DNA of 64,000 nt from Ignelater luminosus (lineage: Eukaryota > Arthropoda > Insecta > Coleoptera > Elateridae), in the NCBI GenBank assembly GCA_011009095.1, contig VTPC01089973.1, positions 1 to 64,000 of the forward strand, in the 5' to 3' direction. The notes under the pieces are model-generated. The model saw nothing but the letters and a program-made list of their open reading frames with translations. It did not search any database and was not told where the DNA came from. Positions 1 to 12,649 of the stretch are shown one piece after another. The number at the start of each line of letters is the position of its first letter. Position 1 is the first letter of the stretch. The translations under genes were made by a program, and so were the position numbers.

Positions 1-1175
1 TACACACTCGTGTCAATTTTTATAGAAATGAGAACGTTGATTTTTAATTAATTTATAAGGATGATTTATGAAAAGCTGTTATTTATTGAGACATTTCTGT
101 TTATCGATTTTCCACAACACCAGTTTTTGAGTGGGGTTCTGAAGAAACAAACAGAATATTTTACTTGATAAACTTTTGTATCGCAAATAGCTCCATTTAT
201 TTATTTTTTGTCGATTTTTTTAGCAAACCTAAAAATAAAATAATGTAAACACACACACAGATATATAGATATTTTTTCGAGTCCGATAGTACACATATAA
301 TATGTAAGGGCCGAGGGTTGTATAGACCAAAGCACCCCTAAATGGATCACGTCACGCCCCAAGGCGGAGCAACCTTGTCTTTTGAATAAGACATGCACTC
401 AGCCATATATTATGCATTTAACACACGTTCCAAGAGTACGAATTTTGTTCTTTATATTTACTTTAATGTTAGAAAGTAGAGAAGCAGTTTCTTGTGTTCT
501 AGCATTTCTTGTAACCCCTTTGCAAAATTTATATGTATAAATGTTTTTTACTGTTTTGAAAACTTATACTTTCTTGTTTGCTTTTAGTTTTTAATGCAAA
601 TTTTGTACGCGCGTATAGATGAGTGTGATTTAGCTTTTATCTTAAAAATAGAACTGAACAGAAGTTTTAGCTGATAATTTATTTACAAAACATAATCAAT
701 TTTAGAGTAGTCTTAAATCTAATGTATGTTTGTTTCCGTTTGTATATCTATTGATTATAATAACCACGTGTCTTATTTGTAATTTCAGAAAAAGATTCTT
801 AATTTAGTGTGGAATGTGTCTGAATCTTCAGTTCTTTGATATTTTAGATTCATTTCATATACACGCGTACATAGAAATGCAAATTTGCCTGTCTAAAATT
901 ATATTAATATACCAGTATGTGAAGATTCAGATTGAGGCCTTCTCTTATTTTATTACAAGACAACTTTAAAGTGCTGCGCTACCCACATTGAATTGGATAA
1001 CACAAATGGGGTTCAAATTGAGGTCCGTTACTAAATGTTTTCAAACGCCTATAAAGGTAAAACTTCAGTCTGAACTGTACCACTATTTGTTATACTTGTA
1101 AATTATACATTTCTTAGTTTTATCTTTTATATCTTGCATTTCTATACGAGTGTGGATTGTTATTTATTTTATAAA
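1..1175. other. Noncoding AT-rich stretch, presumed intron
   Basis: No exon-like coding segment is visible. A short GC-richer patch around 300-375 sits in a spurious minus-strand 65-codon opening, and there is a CA run near 247-260. I see no transposon ends in it. Confidence 0.5.
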
Positions 1176-1384
1176 TACAGTAAAGTCCGCTTATAACAAA
1201 CTCCAAGGGACCGTCAAAAACGGTTCGTTATAACCGAAGTTCGTTGTAAATGATAAGTTACAAAAAACCGCGACCATCTGATTTAACTCTTTTATTTTAT
1301 TTTTTACATTTATAAAATAAAATTAACAACAAAAAAAACATGAAAGAGTTTTAGATAGTCACAGGTAATAATATATACAACATC

Positions 1385-1536
1385 TTACTTAAAAAATACA
1401 TATATTGAACATTTTTCCACCAACACAAGTCTCTGCTGTAATATTTTATCAGGGATGAGTTTGTAGAATAACTCCGTTTCATCGGCGTTAAATATGTCCT
1501 TGTCTTTAAAGTTTTCCCTAATAAGTGGCCAAGTAG
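1385..1536 (-). pseudogene. pogo/Tigger transposase fragment (first catalytic Asp region)
   Basis: The minus strand reads open for about 50 codons with TTWPLIRENF, then KDIFNADETELFYKLIPDK, then a stop at 1385-1387. The NADET-LFYK-PDK block is the signature around the first aspartate of the DDE/D catalytic domain in pogo/Tigger and jerky-like proteins, where the family wording is close to NADETGLFYK. The Asp of NADE is kept. The downstream GGK-SKERIT region and the other two catalytic acids are missing. The sequence after PDK no longer resembles the family and runs into a stop, so this is a relic, not a gene. It lies inside the terminal repeats at 1178-1964. Confidence 0.75.
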
Positions 1537-1575
1537 TTTGCAGCTACTCGCTTACAGCATCAATATTAACATTGA

Positions 1576-1608
1576 TATTATTATTATAATTATTATTATT
1601 ATTATTAA
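1576..1608. repeat. (ATT)n microsatellite inside the pogo element
   Basis: A run of ATT/TTA units with one interruption lies between the transposase relic and the right subterminal repeats. It is probably later slippage in the dead element. Confidence 0.7.
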
Positions 1609-1966
1609 TAGTAAAAACATTTTTTTAATAGTAAGCCGAGTAAGCATACCGAACTATTAGCGACATGATACTGACTGTTGAATCAAAGCTGTTTGTATCT
1701 AGAATGTGTTAATGGTGCTAGTACGTTATTACTTTCTGGGAAGTCCCTTATTTTATACTTAAAAGTTCGCTATAACCGGAAATATTTGAAGTTTTATATA
1801 CGCAAAACGGTTCGTTTTATCCGAAAGATTGTAATAACTGGGTTCGTTGAATAAAAAAAAAAACTTAACACAGTTCTTATGGAACTGTGGTTCGTACTTT
1901 TCAAATTGGTTCGCTACATTCAAGAGTTCGCTTTAACCGGGTTCGTTACAAGTGAACATCACTGTA

Positions 1967-4900
1967 CTTTTGCCTATACATATGAAGAGTAACATATCAG
2001 GTTTGCTGAAATAAAATAAAAATCTTTCATACACAACAACAACAACATATAAATTGACAATGACGATGACAATGACAATATGTATTAAAATTAATATTCT
2101 CACCTATTGCCCGAATTTTAATATATTTGAATATATAATAATATAATTTGGATATATGACATTTCAATGACTTAAGGGACTGCTGCAAGTTAATAGAAAC
2201 GAATCTAAAAATTAATAAACTCCACATAGTACTAAAATATGAAACTTTCTACTTAAGTATTATGTAAATTTTCAGTTTGGTACTTGAAATAGGCTTGATA
2301 TTATTCCTTGATACATAATTTCTAACAGTGTAAGTTTTAAAAGATGATGAGCACCCTTATCTTGAAGGGTTAAACCATTAACATTTTACTATAATTTCTT
2401 TTATGAAAGACTTAAAAATGATGTTATAGAACAAAAACAAAAACGGCGGCAACATTTAAGACGTAAAAGACATTTGCTCTTTAATAAAAACAGAGAACGA
2501 TTATTTATTATTTAACTGGTCGGGAACATCCCTATTCATTAAAGATGCGTTGCTTAAAACAGAAAACTTACGAAAAACGTCACACTTGAAAATATATAAC
2601 CTCCGTTTAACTTTAATTTTAATGGCCTTTAAAAGGTTCCTTACTCGACAACCCTTTTTTATGGAAATTGAAATTCTTTAAGCTACTTTCAACTTTTTAA
2701 AGCATAAAACATATTTTTTTCCGCCGTTTATTATCATTATTAGTATTACACAGATAGATGAGCACCTTTGAACACAACAATTTTTAGGTTCCTTTTAGAT
2801 GGAAGGGTTGATTTAACGTTTTAAAACTGTACCTTTTACAACACATCTTAAAGAAAATCAACACCCCGTAAGTACCGATATGACCGGTAATTCTCTATGC
2901 ATGCACGGTATACAGACAGTTAACTCACACCATTATGTATTACGCTATAAAGGTGAGAGTTTGGCCACAGCGGCGTCTTTGACTTTCCGAACCGATGAGC
3001 CAAAAATTAAGCGACGAACAAAAAATCTGTCTCTCAGTCTAGGAGGCTGAGCATATTCGCGCTTCAGTTGTTACAAGACTCTTTACTTCAGGATCCAGTC
3101 TCTTGATGCTTTGGCCGTTGGATATATTATAGTTTTTTTTATTATTATTCATGCACAAAAAACCTTTTTATGTTATAATAAAAATAACTTATTATTATCA
3201 TTATGTTAATTATTGATTAATTTTTCTTTTGCGTCGATAAAAGTTATTAAATAAAACACGGAAGTTTCGTTTTATTATTTTCATGTTACTGGGGGTGAAA
3301 AAAAAATTAAATCTTGGTGAGACGTGAAAAATTGCGCCTTAGCATGGTGTCATGTATCAAAATGATATGACATAGGTTTGGCTCGTACTAACACACAGAC
3401 AGGTCACGAAACATAAAAAGTTCAACCTAATCATTTATAATTTTTGACTAGATATAAATTTTGAATGAAAAATCAAACGTTCAAAATTCCCAGGAATGTG
3501 ATGAAAATTATGTGTTTGTTTCCGACAACAAAATATTTTTTCGGTGAGATTTAAGATTTGTTTAGTTTCCAAAAGGAAAGATTTTTTTCATTTAAAGATT
3601 GTTACTGAAAGCTCATAAATAATGGAATTAATAGAACAGGAAAGAAATGGAAGGAATGAAAAATTGTTGTAGGTTTCGACCAACTTCTCCTCATAAACTA
3701 ATTAAATTTTACTTTAGAGTTTGATAGTTACCTTGTTTGTGATGCATATGAATAAGAGTCCATTATTTAAGTAAATAATTACAAACAGCGAATCTAGCAT
3801 AATTAGAAAATAATTATACGTTGTGTGATACGATACAGCTTGTATATTTTTTACAAAACAGAATGATAGAAGGAAAAAACATTGAATATCAGTTTGTAGC
3901 AATGTTCAAAGTTATTCTAACGTTACTGTATTTATCTTCATAATTATCCTTTTATACAATCGGTAGAAATCATACTACCATTTACTAGATTGTCCTACAG
4001 AAGAATGCTAACCTTATCTATTAAACAATTGATTCTGCTTCTGAAAAAATTATAATATTATAAGAGATCTACTACTAACTGCTTTTTATATCGTTTTGTT
4101 TGGAGATGTAGTACAGTTATCAATTCATCACATAGTACTCCACTTGAATATGTTAGAGAATTTTACATGTGGAAAACTGCACGTTCCATCTTCTCTGAGA
4201 CACACTACATATAACTTTTTAAAACATCCAGAATAACAGTTAGTAAATGATCAAATTATTTTACAATAATTGTCTGTCCTAAACAGATACAAACCAAAGA
4301 TAAAGTCATTTTGATTTTTGCGTGTTCAAAACATTCTCGTTTCTCTAATCGATACAATATAAATGTTGGTTAAGTTGATAATATCAATCAGTAACGTCCA
4401 GAATCATGAAAAGAATTCAAAACCTCTAGGGACTACTGCTAGTTTCACGCTTTGCTTGTTTGGGATATGACAGATAGTTTTTGCACCTTTTTGATACATT
4501 GAACGCTTGAAAAAATTGCAAAGAGTCAACTCTGTTGCAGTAATGACTATATAGCATTTATTTAATAAAATTTTTTGAAGACTGAAAATCTTTAGAGCGT
4601 ATGAACTTGGTTTTATGAGCTAGTCATAGCTTCAAACAGATTATCATTTTAGGCCAATCAGAGTTTTTTATCCGATCATGGTCTTTGCATTAGGACCATC
4701 AAGAATTTTCGGGCTTATTGGGCATTTAGTACTGATTTTTCTTTGCTTGAACAAGCTTTTGATATCAATTGGAATGCGGTACTCAGTTTTCTCATTGCTC
4801 TTAATAACCTAAAAACATTTACACGTAGAAATTTAACAAATAAATTTTGCGACTATGGACGACACCGGTTTTAAATTAGACGACTTTTTGAATCTTTTGA

Positions 4901-7300
4901 GCATTCTAAGTCAGTATCGGTCGGACTCTTCAGGTTCATCCGACGCTTAGGTGTACCACACTCTCGAACTTTTGAATGTTGTTGAGCATCTTTCATTTTT
5001 GGGGCAGCATCGCTTTAGAGTTCTATATAGATCTAGATTCAACCCAAAGGAACTTTGAGTTAAGTTGAAAGTCCCCGTTTGCATTCTTGACATACCTCAA
5101 CTAGCTCAATAGCTTTTTGGTTTATGTTGGGTATGCGAACAGGACTTTTTGAGCTCAAAATTTATTTTGATTGAATCGGACCATGTCGGCTTCAAAATAA
5201 TGATCCATGCAGAGCTCTAGAATGGTGCTCCTGGTGAAGCGAGAAATGTTCAAACAATGCTCAAAAGTTAGAGAAACAAAGTAGTACAGTGTGGTCATCC
5301 TAAGTCTATTAGATTTACAAAACTGTCTATTTCTAATTCTTTCTTTTAATTTTCTTTGAAGCAATCTGAAGAATGCAAGGTGAGTAGGACCATAAATTTT
5401 TGCTTTTTAATTTGTCATGTCTGGGAGGAAACCATTTGTAAAAAATTACTGTAAAAAAAAGTAATTAGAATTTTGAAAAGGGTGGAAAATATATTTTATA
5501 GAATTATTGAAATTTGGGGATTTTCGGAACTCGCTAGAAATAAAAAAAACAGTTAAAGGGAGAAGACGATTTGAAATCATCCATCTTAAATCAAATTTTT
5601 GGGAGAATTGGAAAACTTGAAAGCTGAACTTCAACAGAAAGTAAACAAAAATCTCAGAAAACAAATGTGTGTCTCTTCGATTTATAAATAGGGGTCGGTA
5701 AAAATATACGAGTATGAAGAGATAAGTAGACGATAATATTAAAAAAATCAGCGAACAATTAGAAAATGCTAGAAAATTTTCAAACGTAAAGAGTCTTATT
5801 ATATGACGCAGCCCTAATAAATTGTTTGAAAAACATGTTTAAAATTAGTTAATAAGATTTTATGGTAGTAGCCTTACATTCATTGACCGTTCTAGCTTTT
5901 GAGTTAGTTTTTGAAAAATAAAAGTGACTGCAACGATGAAGTATTAAATTCACAATAAGTTAGGTTGTAAATGATTAAATTTGAACTGCATGAAATACTA
6001 TGTATAAATGGTTTTTATCGATTATAAAATTTCTTTAATTCTTTGGTAATGTACATAATAATAAACTCATTAGCGAACTGTACATTTTTATCTATTGTAT
6101 ACATTAAACCACATCATTAGGCTCGTACAAATAAAAAAAAATGAATAAGTTAGGGTGAGTCTATTTCCCAAAAGGTACAAAAAACAGTTTTTAAACAACA
6201 AAAATGAGTAGAAATTTGTTTGTTTTTGTAGCCGAATTCTATTATTAAACAATTTTTAAGTCCCTTTTTGTTTATAATCTACTCAACTTTATGATAGTTT
6301 TAAACATTACTTACATAACCTTTAATTAGAGATGCTACTAAAAATAGGAGACAATAATAGTGTTTTACGTAAAAAACGTTCTAAAAGTCCTTCAATATTC
6401 GATACAGTTAAGTGAATAATTGTTATAATTACACATGATATCAAAGCGTTTTGTGTTGTACTTCCTATAAATGACATGTTTGAGTTGACAAATTCTGATA
6501 ATTCATGCTATTTGTGCACCCCACGACTGTTGGTCATTAGTGAATGAATAAGCTAAAATAATTAATTGCTCGATGTGTCGCAGGGTTGAAATCTGGGCCT
6601 CTAATTATTTTTATTATTTAAAACCAGCACTTTTCAAATTTCTAATTATTTCTAGTAGACATGATTATTTTACATATTTACTGGACAAATAGAAATGTAG
6701 TGAGTTAATATTTTTCTTCTTTGTTTATTTACTTTGCAAGACGGTTAACAGGGAAAGAAATACTTTCTTAAAGTTTAATTCAAGTTGAAAGATAATGTGG
6801 ATAAGGAAAGTTAAGATCATAGGGGTCATCTATCGCCCTGAGAAAAACGGGCTGTTCATATTTACTCACGAACTCCCAGTCTAACACTTGGCAAATATTT
6901 GACAACTGTTGTACTTCTCATGACTGCTGCTGACCAACAGAATTTCGCTAAAGAAATTCACTACTATAATTGATTTTATCGATAAAGAGAAACAGACACG
7001 TTTAGCTAACATTTCAAGCGAATATTCTCGCATATAAATTATTCTTTCGCATCAGATTAAGTAGAATATTAAAAAGATGTTTTGGATAAATCTTATTAAG
7101 ATGAAAATTTTCTCATGCTATAGAAAAATATTTATTTACCGATTTATTTTTTCATAACAAAGGACTAAAAAATAATAAACAAGAATTTTATAGAAAAAAC
7201 AGCACGGTGGTCAGGAAAGTAAACTTGCCGACAGACAGGTGCTTATATATTTGACAACAGGACAAAAACCCTCTGAAGTAGACCTTTCTTAAATACAATA
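1967..7300. other. Noncoding stretch, presumed intron, with one GC-richer island
   Basis: No convincing coding exon is seen. The segment 2860-3115 is less AT-rich than its surroundings and contains TCACACC at 2925-2931, a T-box half-site consensus. The part from about 4430 to 5400 reads like very old decayed sequence, with short open frames on the minus strand (60-72 codons) that I cannot assign to a family. Confidence 0.4.
2032..2079. repeat. (CAA)n followed by (GACAAT)n simple repeat
   Basis: Five CAA-type units at about 2032-2046 are followed, after a short spacer, by GACAAT/GACGAT hexamers at about 2055-2079. The opposite strand gives a spurious 66-codon frame ending in Cys-rich text, which is only the repeat read in translation. 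Confidence 0.75.
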
Positions 7301-7309
7301 GGATGCTTA

Positions 7310-7720
7310 AAGGTGTAAATATCAGCATTGAACGTCCCTCTGGGCTACCGCAAAGCAATGTTTTCAAAACGCCTTTAATACTCTTTTAAGTACCAAGTTT
7401 GTCCATTGTGCGGATCATAATACTAGAAGGCCTCGTTATAATAGAGCGGTACCTTTGCTTAGATTATCTTGGTATAGTTTAACCAGCTTAAAGGAGCCCC
7501 AAAAACTGTAACCTTTTGAAAAAGCGCTAAAATTAATGCTTGTGAGGTATTTCTATACGCTGTTTCAATTATACTTGCTTACGGTGCTTGTTATTGATAG
7601 AATAAGGGGGAAAATTCTAAGTCGGCCGTGAGTGAAGCTTAAATGGCGCTAGGATTTACTTTGTAGAATTCTAAATTTACATTATAAGAAACCAGAGAAT
7701 TTCAAAATCATTACGAATAT
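7310..7720 (+). mobile_element. Possible non-LTR retrotransposon (LINE) scrap
   Basis: Scattered plus-strand phrases in several frames resemble the C-terminal half of LINE reverse transcriptase. They are an SGLPQSNVFKTPLILF stretch (compare [13 protein letters not shown]), an LGIV segment, and YFYTLFQ followed in another frame by SIILAYGACY (compare the YYALFQSILAYG block). Frameshifts and stops break it throughout. The match is by pattern only and could be chance. Confidence 0.3.
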
Positions 7721-8350
7721 AGACTTTCCTTTTTTAAAGATATTTTATAGGGTACTAACATCAACATATACTTATAGCTACTTAATAATTAAATTTATTT
7801 TTAAATAATGGTAAGTCTTAAATTTGAGAAAATGCGATTGGCTTTTTTTAGCAATTTAAAGTAAGTTCGATCCTATTGCGATTCAATCTTCTGTTCTCAG
7901 AGTATTAGAATTGACTAAGAAAACGGAAAAACTGTCTCCTCTTGCAAAAAAGAGTGAAAACTGTTCTTTTCAACATCACTGTAAATGAAACTCTTTGAGG
8001 TCACCAGCTGATGTGAAAATCTGTAAAAATCAGTCTGCATGCTCGTTATCCGTGGTTTGTTTGAGTTACAATACAATGCTTGATCTTTAACAATCTAAAA
8101 GATTCTTGACGAAATACGTAGACCAACCTCACCAAGCAGTCAACTATGATTACTGTATTTCTGTTTTATCATTGTAAGTCATAAGGAAAGTAGTACATAC
8201 TTAATTACTTACTTTGAGTCTAGATTTTTAAGAATAGACAACACGAATTACACAAAACGTATGACCCATGCTTTCAAAAAAGAATCTCATTGCGTAAATG
8301 TCTTTGGAAATTAAGGTTCAAGTTAATCAATAAACATTATGTACATTACT

Positions 8351-8386
8351 TTTGTGGACCACTCCTAGCCTGTTTGGAAACCACTG
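8351..8386 (-). mobile_element. Possible hAT-type transposon end
   Basis: Read on the minus strand the sequence begins CAGTGGTTTCCAAACAGGCT. CAGTGGTTYYCAAA is a common terminal repeat of hAT elements. The body would lie at lower coordinates. I did not find the other end or an 8-bp target duplication. Confidence 0.35.
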
Positions 8387-8399
8387 ACCTAGAGAATAC

Positions 8400-9290
8400 A
8401 GCGTTTTGAGTTTAGAGCTTAGAAAAGCAATTTAAAATGTCTTGTATAATCGATTAAAATCTTGTATTTAGGATTCTCCTAAAATTGTCACCGAGCTCTC
8501 TTGGACAACCTGAAATTTACTTCTGCCAAATCTGGTCAAGTCTTAAAAATTTCGTGTAGACCCCTTTTGCCTGCACCTTTGCTCAGCTGGATTGAGAACT
8601 ATGTACTTTCCAGAGATTTCTTTTAATCAGCGCGTTGTTTTCTAGCATAATCAAAAACCCTCCGCTTTGAGACTCTATCGCTTATTTTGATTCTTTGAAA
8701 CTAAATATTGCAAAATTCTTTGAGCTGGGTTTATATTCACGTCACTTCTTTGCAGTTTTTACCATGAGAATCTACATGTTTACAAATTTTCGGTAAAACA
8801 TCCACTGTACTGCTGTAGGTGTCTTATTGTTCGTTGTTTGACAAACAAAAGACAGCACCTTAATATGTAAGGATTTCTTCATAACTTCTCGTTTTGCTTA
8901 GATCATTAGTAGTCTGTCTGTGGTCGTAGATTTTTGGGTGTGTATCCGCCTTTTTGAAAAATCAGGTTTTCCAAATCATTTAGGCTCTTTAGGCTCTTCA
9001 AGATCAGAAGAATGTTAACTGACAGTAACTGATTCGCAAATACCTTACAGAACTCATGTAACATAAACCTCTCTTCGTCAATTACTATCTTAGAAAATCG
9101 ATTTTGTATTGTTTTGCTTTGTAAATAAAAAAACTGTTCTGTATTGACAAAAATGGATTTGTATTAATGATTACAAAATTTGGATGTACTTTGAAATTTT
9201 GCCTTTCCGTGGTTTAAACAATAAACATGTGAATGTCCAAGAAAACTACTTAAGACAAGTAACAACCCTAGCACAATGCCAATTACTTAC
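8400..9290. other. Noncoding stretch, presumed intron
   Basis: No coding or transposon signature could be supported. A weak interrupted hairpin lies near 8815-8862, where GGTGTCTTATTGTT faces a distant complement within AAAAGACAGCACC. Confidence 0.35.
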
Positions 9291-9294
9291 TTAC

Positions 9295-9554
9295 CTTTGA
9301 TGGTAAATAGCTCTTAAAAGGTTTTGGTCTCTTTCACAATGTGTCACCGGCTTTATCATGACTTGTACCACTTTTTTATATTTAGATCCATCTTTGTCTA
9401 GGATGACTTGTAAATGTTTTCCTATAAGCTGACCTGTACATATTGCTTTTGAATTCTTTTCTTCACTCCCTAACACATGTCCTGTCCGGGCTAGACTTCG
9501 TGATCTTACAGTACTCATCAATAGAGGCTGCCTAGTTGTGAGGGTTTTTTTCAT
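9295..9554 (-). CDS. Unassigned open frame ending at a strong splice-donor-like site
   Basis: A minus-strand frame of 87 codons starts at an ATG whose 5' end is 9554. The sequence CAAAG|GTAAGTAAG places a near-consensus 5' splice site at 9295/9294, just before the nominal stop. Upstream on the minus strand, CTCAAATCAATCTCAG could act as an acceptor, but an in-frame TGA lies directly before the ATG. The protein is basic and has no domain I recognise. The composition is less AT-biased than in neighbouring random frames. It could be a 5' exon of an antisense gene, part of a decayed transposon, or chance. I would not treat it as a gene without transcript support. Confidence 0.15.
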
Positions 9555-9555
9555 T

Positions 9556-12500
9556 CATGTGAATTTTACACCTGCCTTTTTGGTCTTGATAGGGATCTGA
9601 GATTGATTTGAGAATTTTGTGTTTAAAGATTATGAAGTGCCGTAGGTCTTATAATAGTGTCATATAGTTTTAGCTTGAGTTTCCTTGGAAAACATTTGGA
9701 CATGAGCATTTTGCGTAGAGATTTTTATTGATATCGTTTAATATGTTATAACGTCGATTAACCTGATATTATTTTTAATAAAATTTATTTTACCCAGAAG
9801 GACGCAAATACACCACCTTGCACCTCCTTTTCTGTGCCCTCTGCAGCCATTTAGATGTGATCTCTTAGACCTCTAGAGCCCTAGATCAGACATGACAAAG
9901 AATGAGTTGCTGGATATTTAAAACAAACTTTCTAGACAATATTTAATAGATTTCGAAACTTTATTTATTTTAAAAGCTGTTCAAAGAAATGACATAGCGT
10001 CAGTTATTAAAGATTTTATCTAGATGATCACATCTAAAGGTAGTAGACAGTAGACACTAATTACTGCCACCTATTCAAAGAAATGTCGACTTAAGAACAT
10101 AAACATTTAATGATTTTCTGCGATTTCAAAAGCAAACAAACGAATGATGTACGAATATTCTATGGTTACATCTTCTTTCGAGATCATTTCTTGACATGTT
10201 AACGCAATGTGTAAAAGTTCCATTCTTCTAAAGCTAACTAAAGATGCACACGTTGATTTTCTAAGTCAGACTTCAGTTCAGACAAACCAGTTACGTTTCG
10301 ATCTGATAGAACTTTTTGTGTCTTCTCCGGTTTTACCCAGAATGCTACCAGCTACATCAAATATCTCTCAGTCCACGCAGTGCTCTAACAGTACAAAACA
10401 GATACGGACAAAGTGGTGCATACAAAAGATTAAGAAACGCTGCTCTATGCAATAGAATTGTTCTGCTGCTAGTCATTTCTGAGAATCTTTCAGATTTTTA
10501 TACCAGTAACGAATGATTGATGAAAAAGAGCCAGTAGTAGAAAGGTCGTTTAATGCTTGGACATAAACAAGTTATTGGATTAGTTTACCTTTTGTTTTTG
10601 ATTTCTAGCGTTCATCATCATCTATACAAAGAGCAGCTTTTTACATTAAGTTCGAGCCAAATTTTGCTTAACTAAGATCCAAATTACTTAAATTCCATAA
10701 ACAGTCTCTAAAGTCATGGTTGAAACGCTTGCAAAAATGTATGTCTGCTTGTTTACTTTTTGCCTAATATTTATCCTTTAAGGATCAATTAAAAATCAGG
10801 AGAGATCATTATCAGACAACTATTTGGTAATAAATAGATTATTTCATTGTTTCAGCTTTTTCAGTGTTCTAATAACAGAAATCTGTCCGGCTTAGCAGTA
10901 GCAGACTTACAATTAACATAAACATTTTTGTAGATTGAATGATCTTATCTATAATAAATATTGAAAAGTCAGTATCAACCTACAGGAAAACAAAGCTAAA
11001 TCTCATAGAATTTTAATAGGATATGAAATTTCCAGTTCTTTAATTTGCTGTATCTAAAGTGACATTTGGGTTATTCTGGAATATAACACGCAAAAAAGAT
11101 TTCCCATCTCTGACTGTAAATTCCTATTCTATAAATGTTTCTACTTTCACCCACAGTTCCATTTACCTTAATAAAAGAAACGCGAAAGTAACAGGAATGT
11201 GTCAACATCTCCTGCTGGTGGGCGCTTTATGATTAAGTTGCAAAAGTGACGGTCAGTTTCAGAGGTTGTGTCCTTTCGTCTTGGCAAACTTTGATATTTA
11301 TCGTTTCAAATCTTCATGATAGAGCGAAATCCCCAGGTAATCAAGTCTCTACGAAAGCCAAGAATTCTGTATTTCATTGTCTCTTTTTAGGTTTTGATTA
11401 TCTTTTGATTACATCTTGTTGGAATTGTAGTATTTCTTATTCGCACCTGTTTTGTGCTTGTTATGAGTCTGTGTATGCTTGCCTAATTCGACGAATTCCT
11501 ATGAAGTAGGTGCTATAATCATCGGCACGTAACTTCTGTTATTAAAAAAGAAATGAGTTTGCGTTTCTTCTTTCTTTTACTAAACAAACTTTTTGGTAAA
11601 ATCAATTGGATACAGTTTCTTTTTTAATTTTTAATATAATATTTACTTGCAATTAGTAGTTTTTCTTGAATAATAAAATATTTAGCAAATATGAAGAACA
11701 GCACAAATCTCTATTATTTTGGTTTTATTTTCTATTAGCTTTCTATACGAATGTCGTACGTAGAGTCAGATAAATGCGAAACAAAATTGTTACGCTAACC
11801 CCAGTTGTTTAACGATTTCGTAACCAAAGCGAAAATCAAATAAAAAGCAATAACTGAAAACATTTTAATTAACATTTAAAACAAAATTGTCGGAGACGGA
11901 AAGAGAATTAATCAGCAACTTAAAGCCTCTGCTGTTTAAGTGTAAACTTGTGTGTTTGCTGTTCGTTTTGTTTGATAACGAGTGCACAGTTGTACCAGAC
12001 ATAATTTTACCCTAACGTTTAACGCAGGGACAGAGAAGAGAGAGGAATATCGACGATATTTAAATGAGTACACCAGTGTAACATCGACCAAATTTGCCAA
12101 ACGTTTTGTTCTTCTCGTTGTACTGTATAACATGAACGCGTGGGAGAAGGAAACGCGTTAGTTTGCGTGTCAATAAGGGACAATTTGGCGATCCGTTTCA
12201 AACGTGGATTGAATTCAACTTGTAAATGCTAATCTCGGCAGTGCTAAATTTGTTGGACAGTAACTCTATTTGGATTACATTTGGTTTGCGTGTGCTGATC
12301 TTGTTTGGTTGTATATATTGATGTCATTCATTTGTTTTCGATACCATTCGCAATTTACTTTTGTACAAATTTTGGGGTTTTTCCTTTTGTGAACCTGTTA
12401 GAATTAAACGGTAGTTTTTAAAAAATTCTATTTCAAATATCACGTATGAAAATTACAGTTGACTAAACAACGATTTTCTCGTTTTCATACATCTTACATC

Positions 12501-12600
12501 GGAACCTACTTCTCTTCACTAAATTGATTCTTATGTAAACAATTCACTGTTCAAATATGGCGGCAATCTAAAAGCCACTAAACCAAATATGTGCACAAGT
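9556..12600. other. Noncoding stretch, presumed intron
   Basis: Only chance frames of 60-87 codons are seen, none with domain-like wording. A GC-richer island at 11150-11350, including TTTATGATTAA, is a possible regulatory element but nothing confirms it. Confidence 0.4.
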
Positions 12601-12608
12601 ATTAACTA

Positions 12609-12640
12609 CAGTAGAATCTACTTATAAAGTAAGCTGTGAT
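12609..12640 (+). mobile_element. Possible isolated pogo-type terminal repeat
   Basis: TA followed by CAGTAGAATCTACTTATAA closely resembles the left end of the pogo element at 1178 (CAGTAAAGTCCGCTTATAA). I could not find the partner end, so this may be a solo or broken terminus. Confidence 0.35.
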
Positions 12641-12649
12641 TTATGTTAA

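Larger units (their letters stand above)
1178..1964 (-). mobile_element. Decayed pogo/Tigger-type DNA transposon with TA target duplication
   Basis: The element is bounded by TA dinucleotides (1176-1177 and 1965-1966). It starts CAGTAAAGTCCGCTTATAAC and its other end, read on the minus strand, starts CAGTGATGTTCACTTGTAAC, giving imperfect terminal inverted repeats. Both ends are studded with a short subterminal motif, RGTTCG followed by TATAACCG-like sequence, at about 1222, 1238, 1764, 1809, 1841, 1889, 1908, 1925 and 1940. TA duplications, CAG termini and a Tigger-like transposase fragment inside place it in the pogo branch of the Tc1/mariner superfamily. At 787 bp it is much shorter than an autonomous copy and cannot mobilise itself. 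Confidence 0.8.

Noticed and set aside
10207..10516. Two overlapping plus-strand frames of 82 and 66 codons
   Set aside because: No domain-like text, no splice context and different frames over the same bases. Consistent with chance openings.
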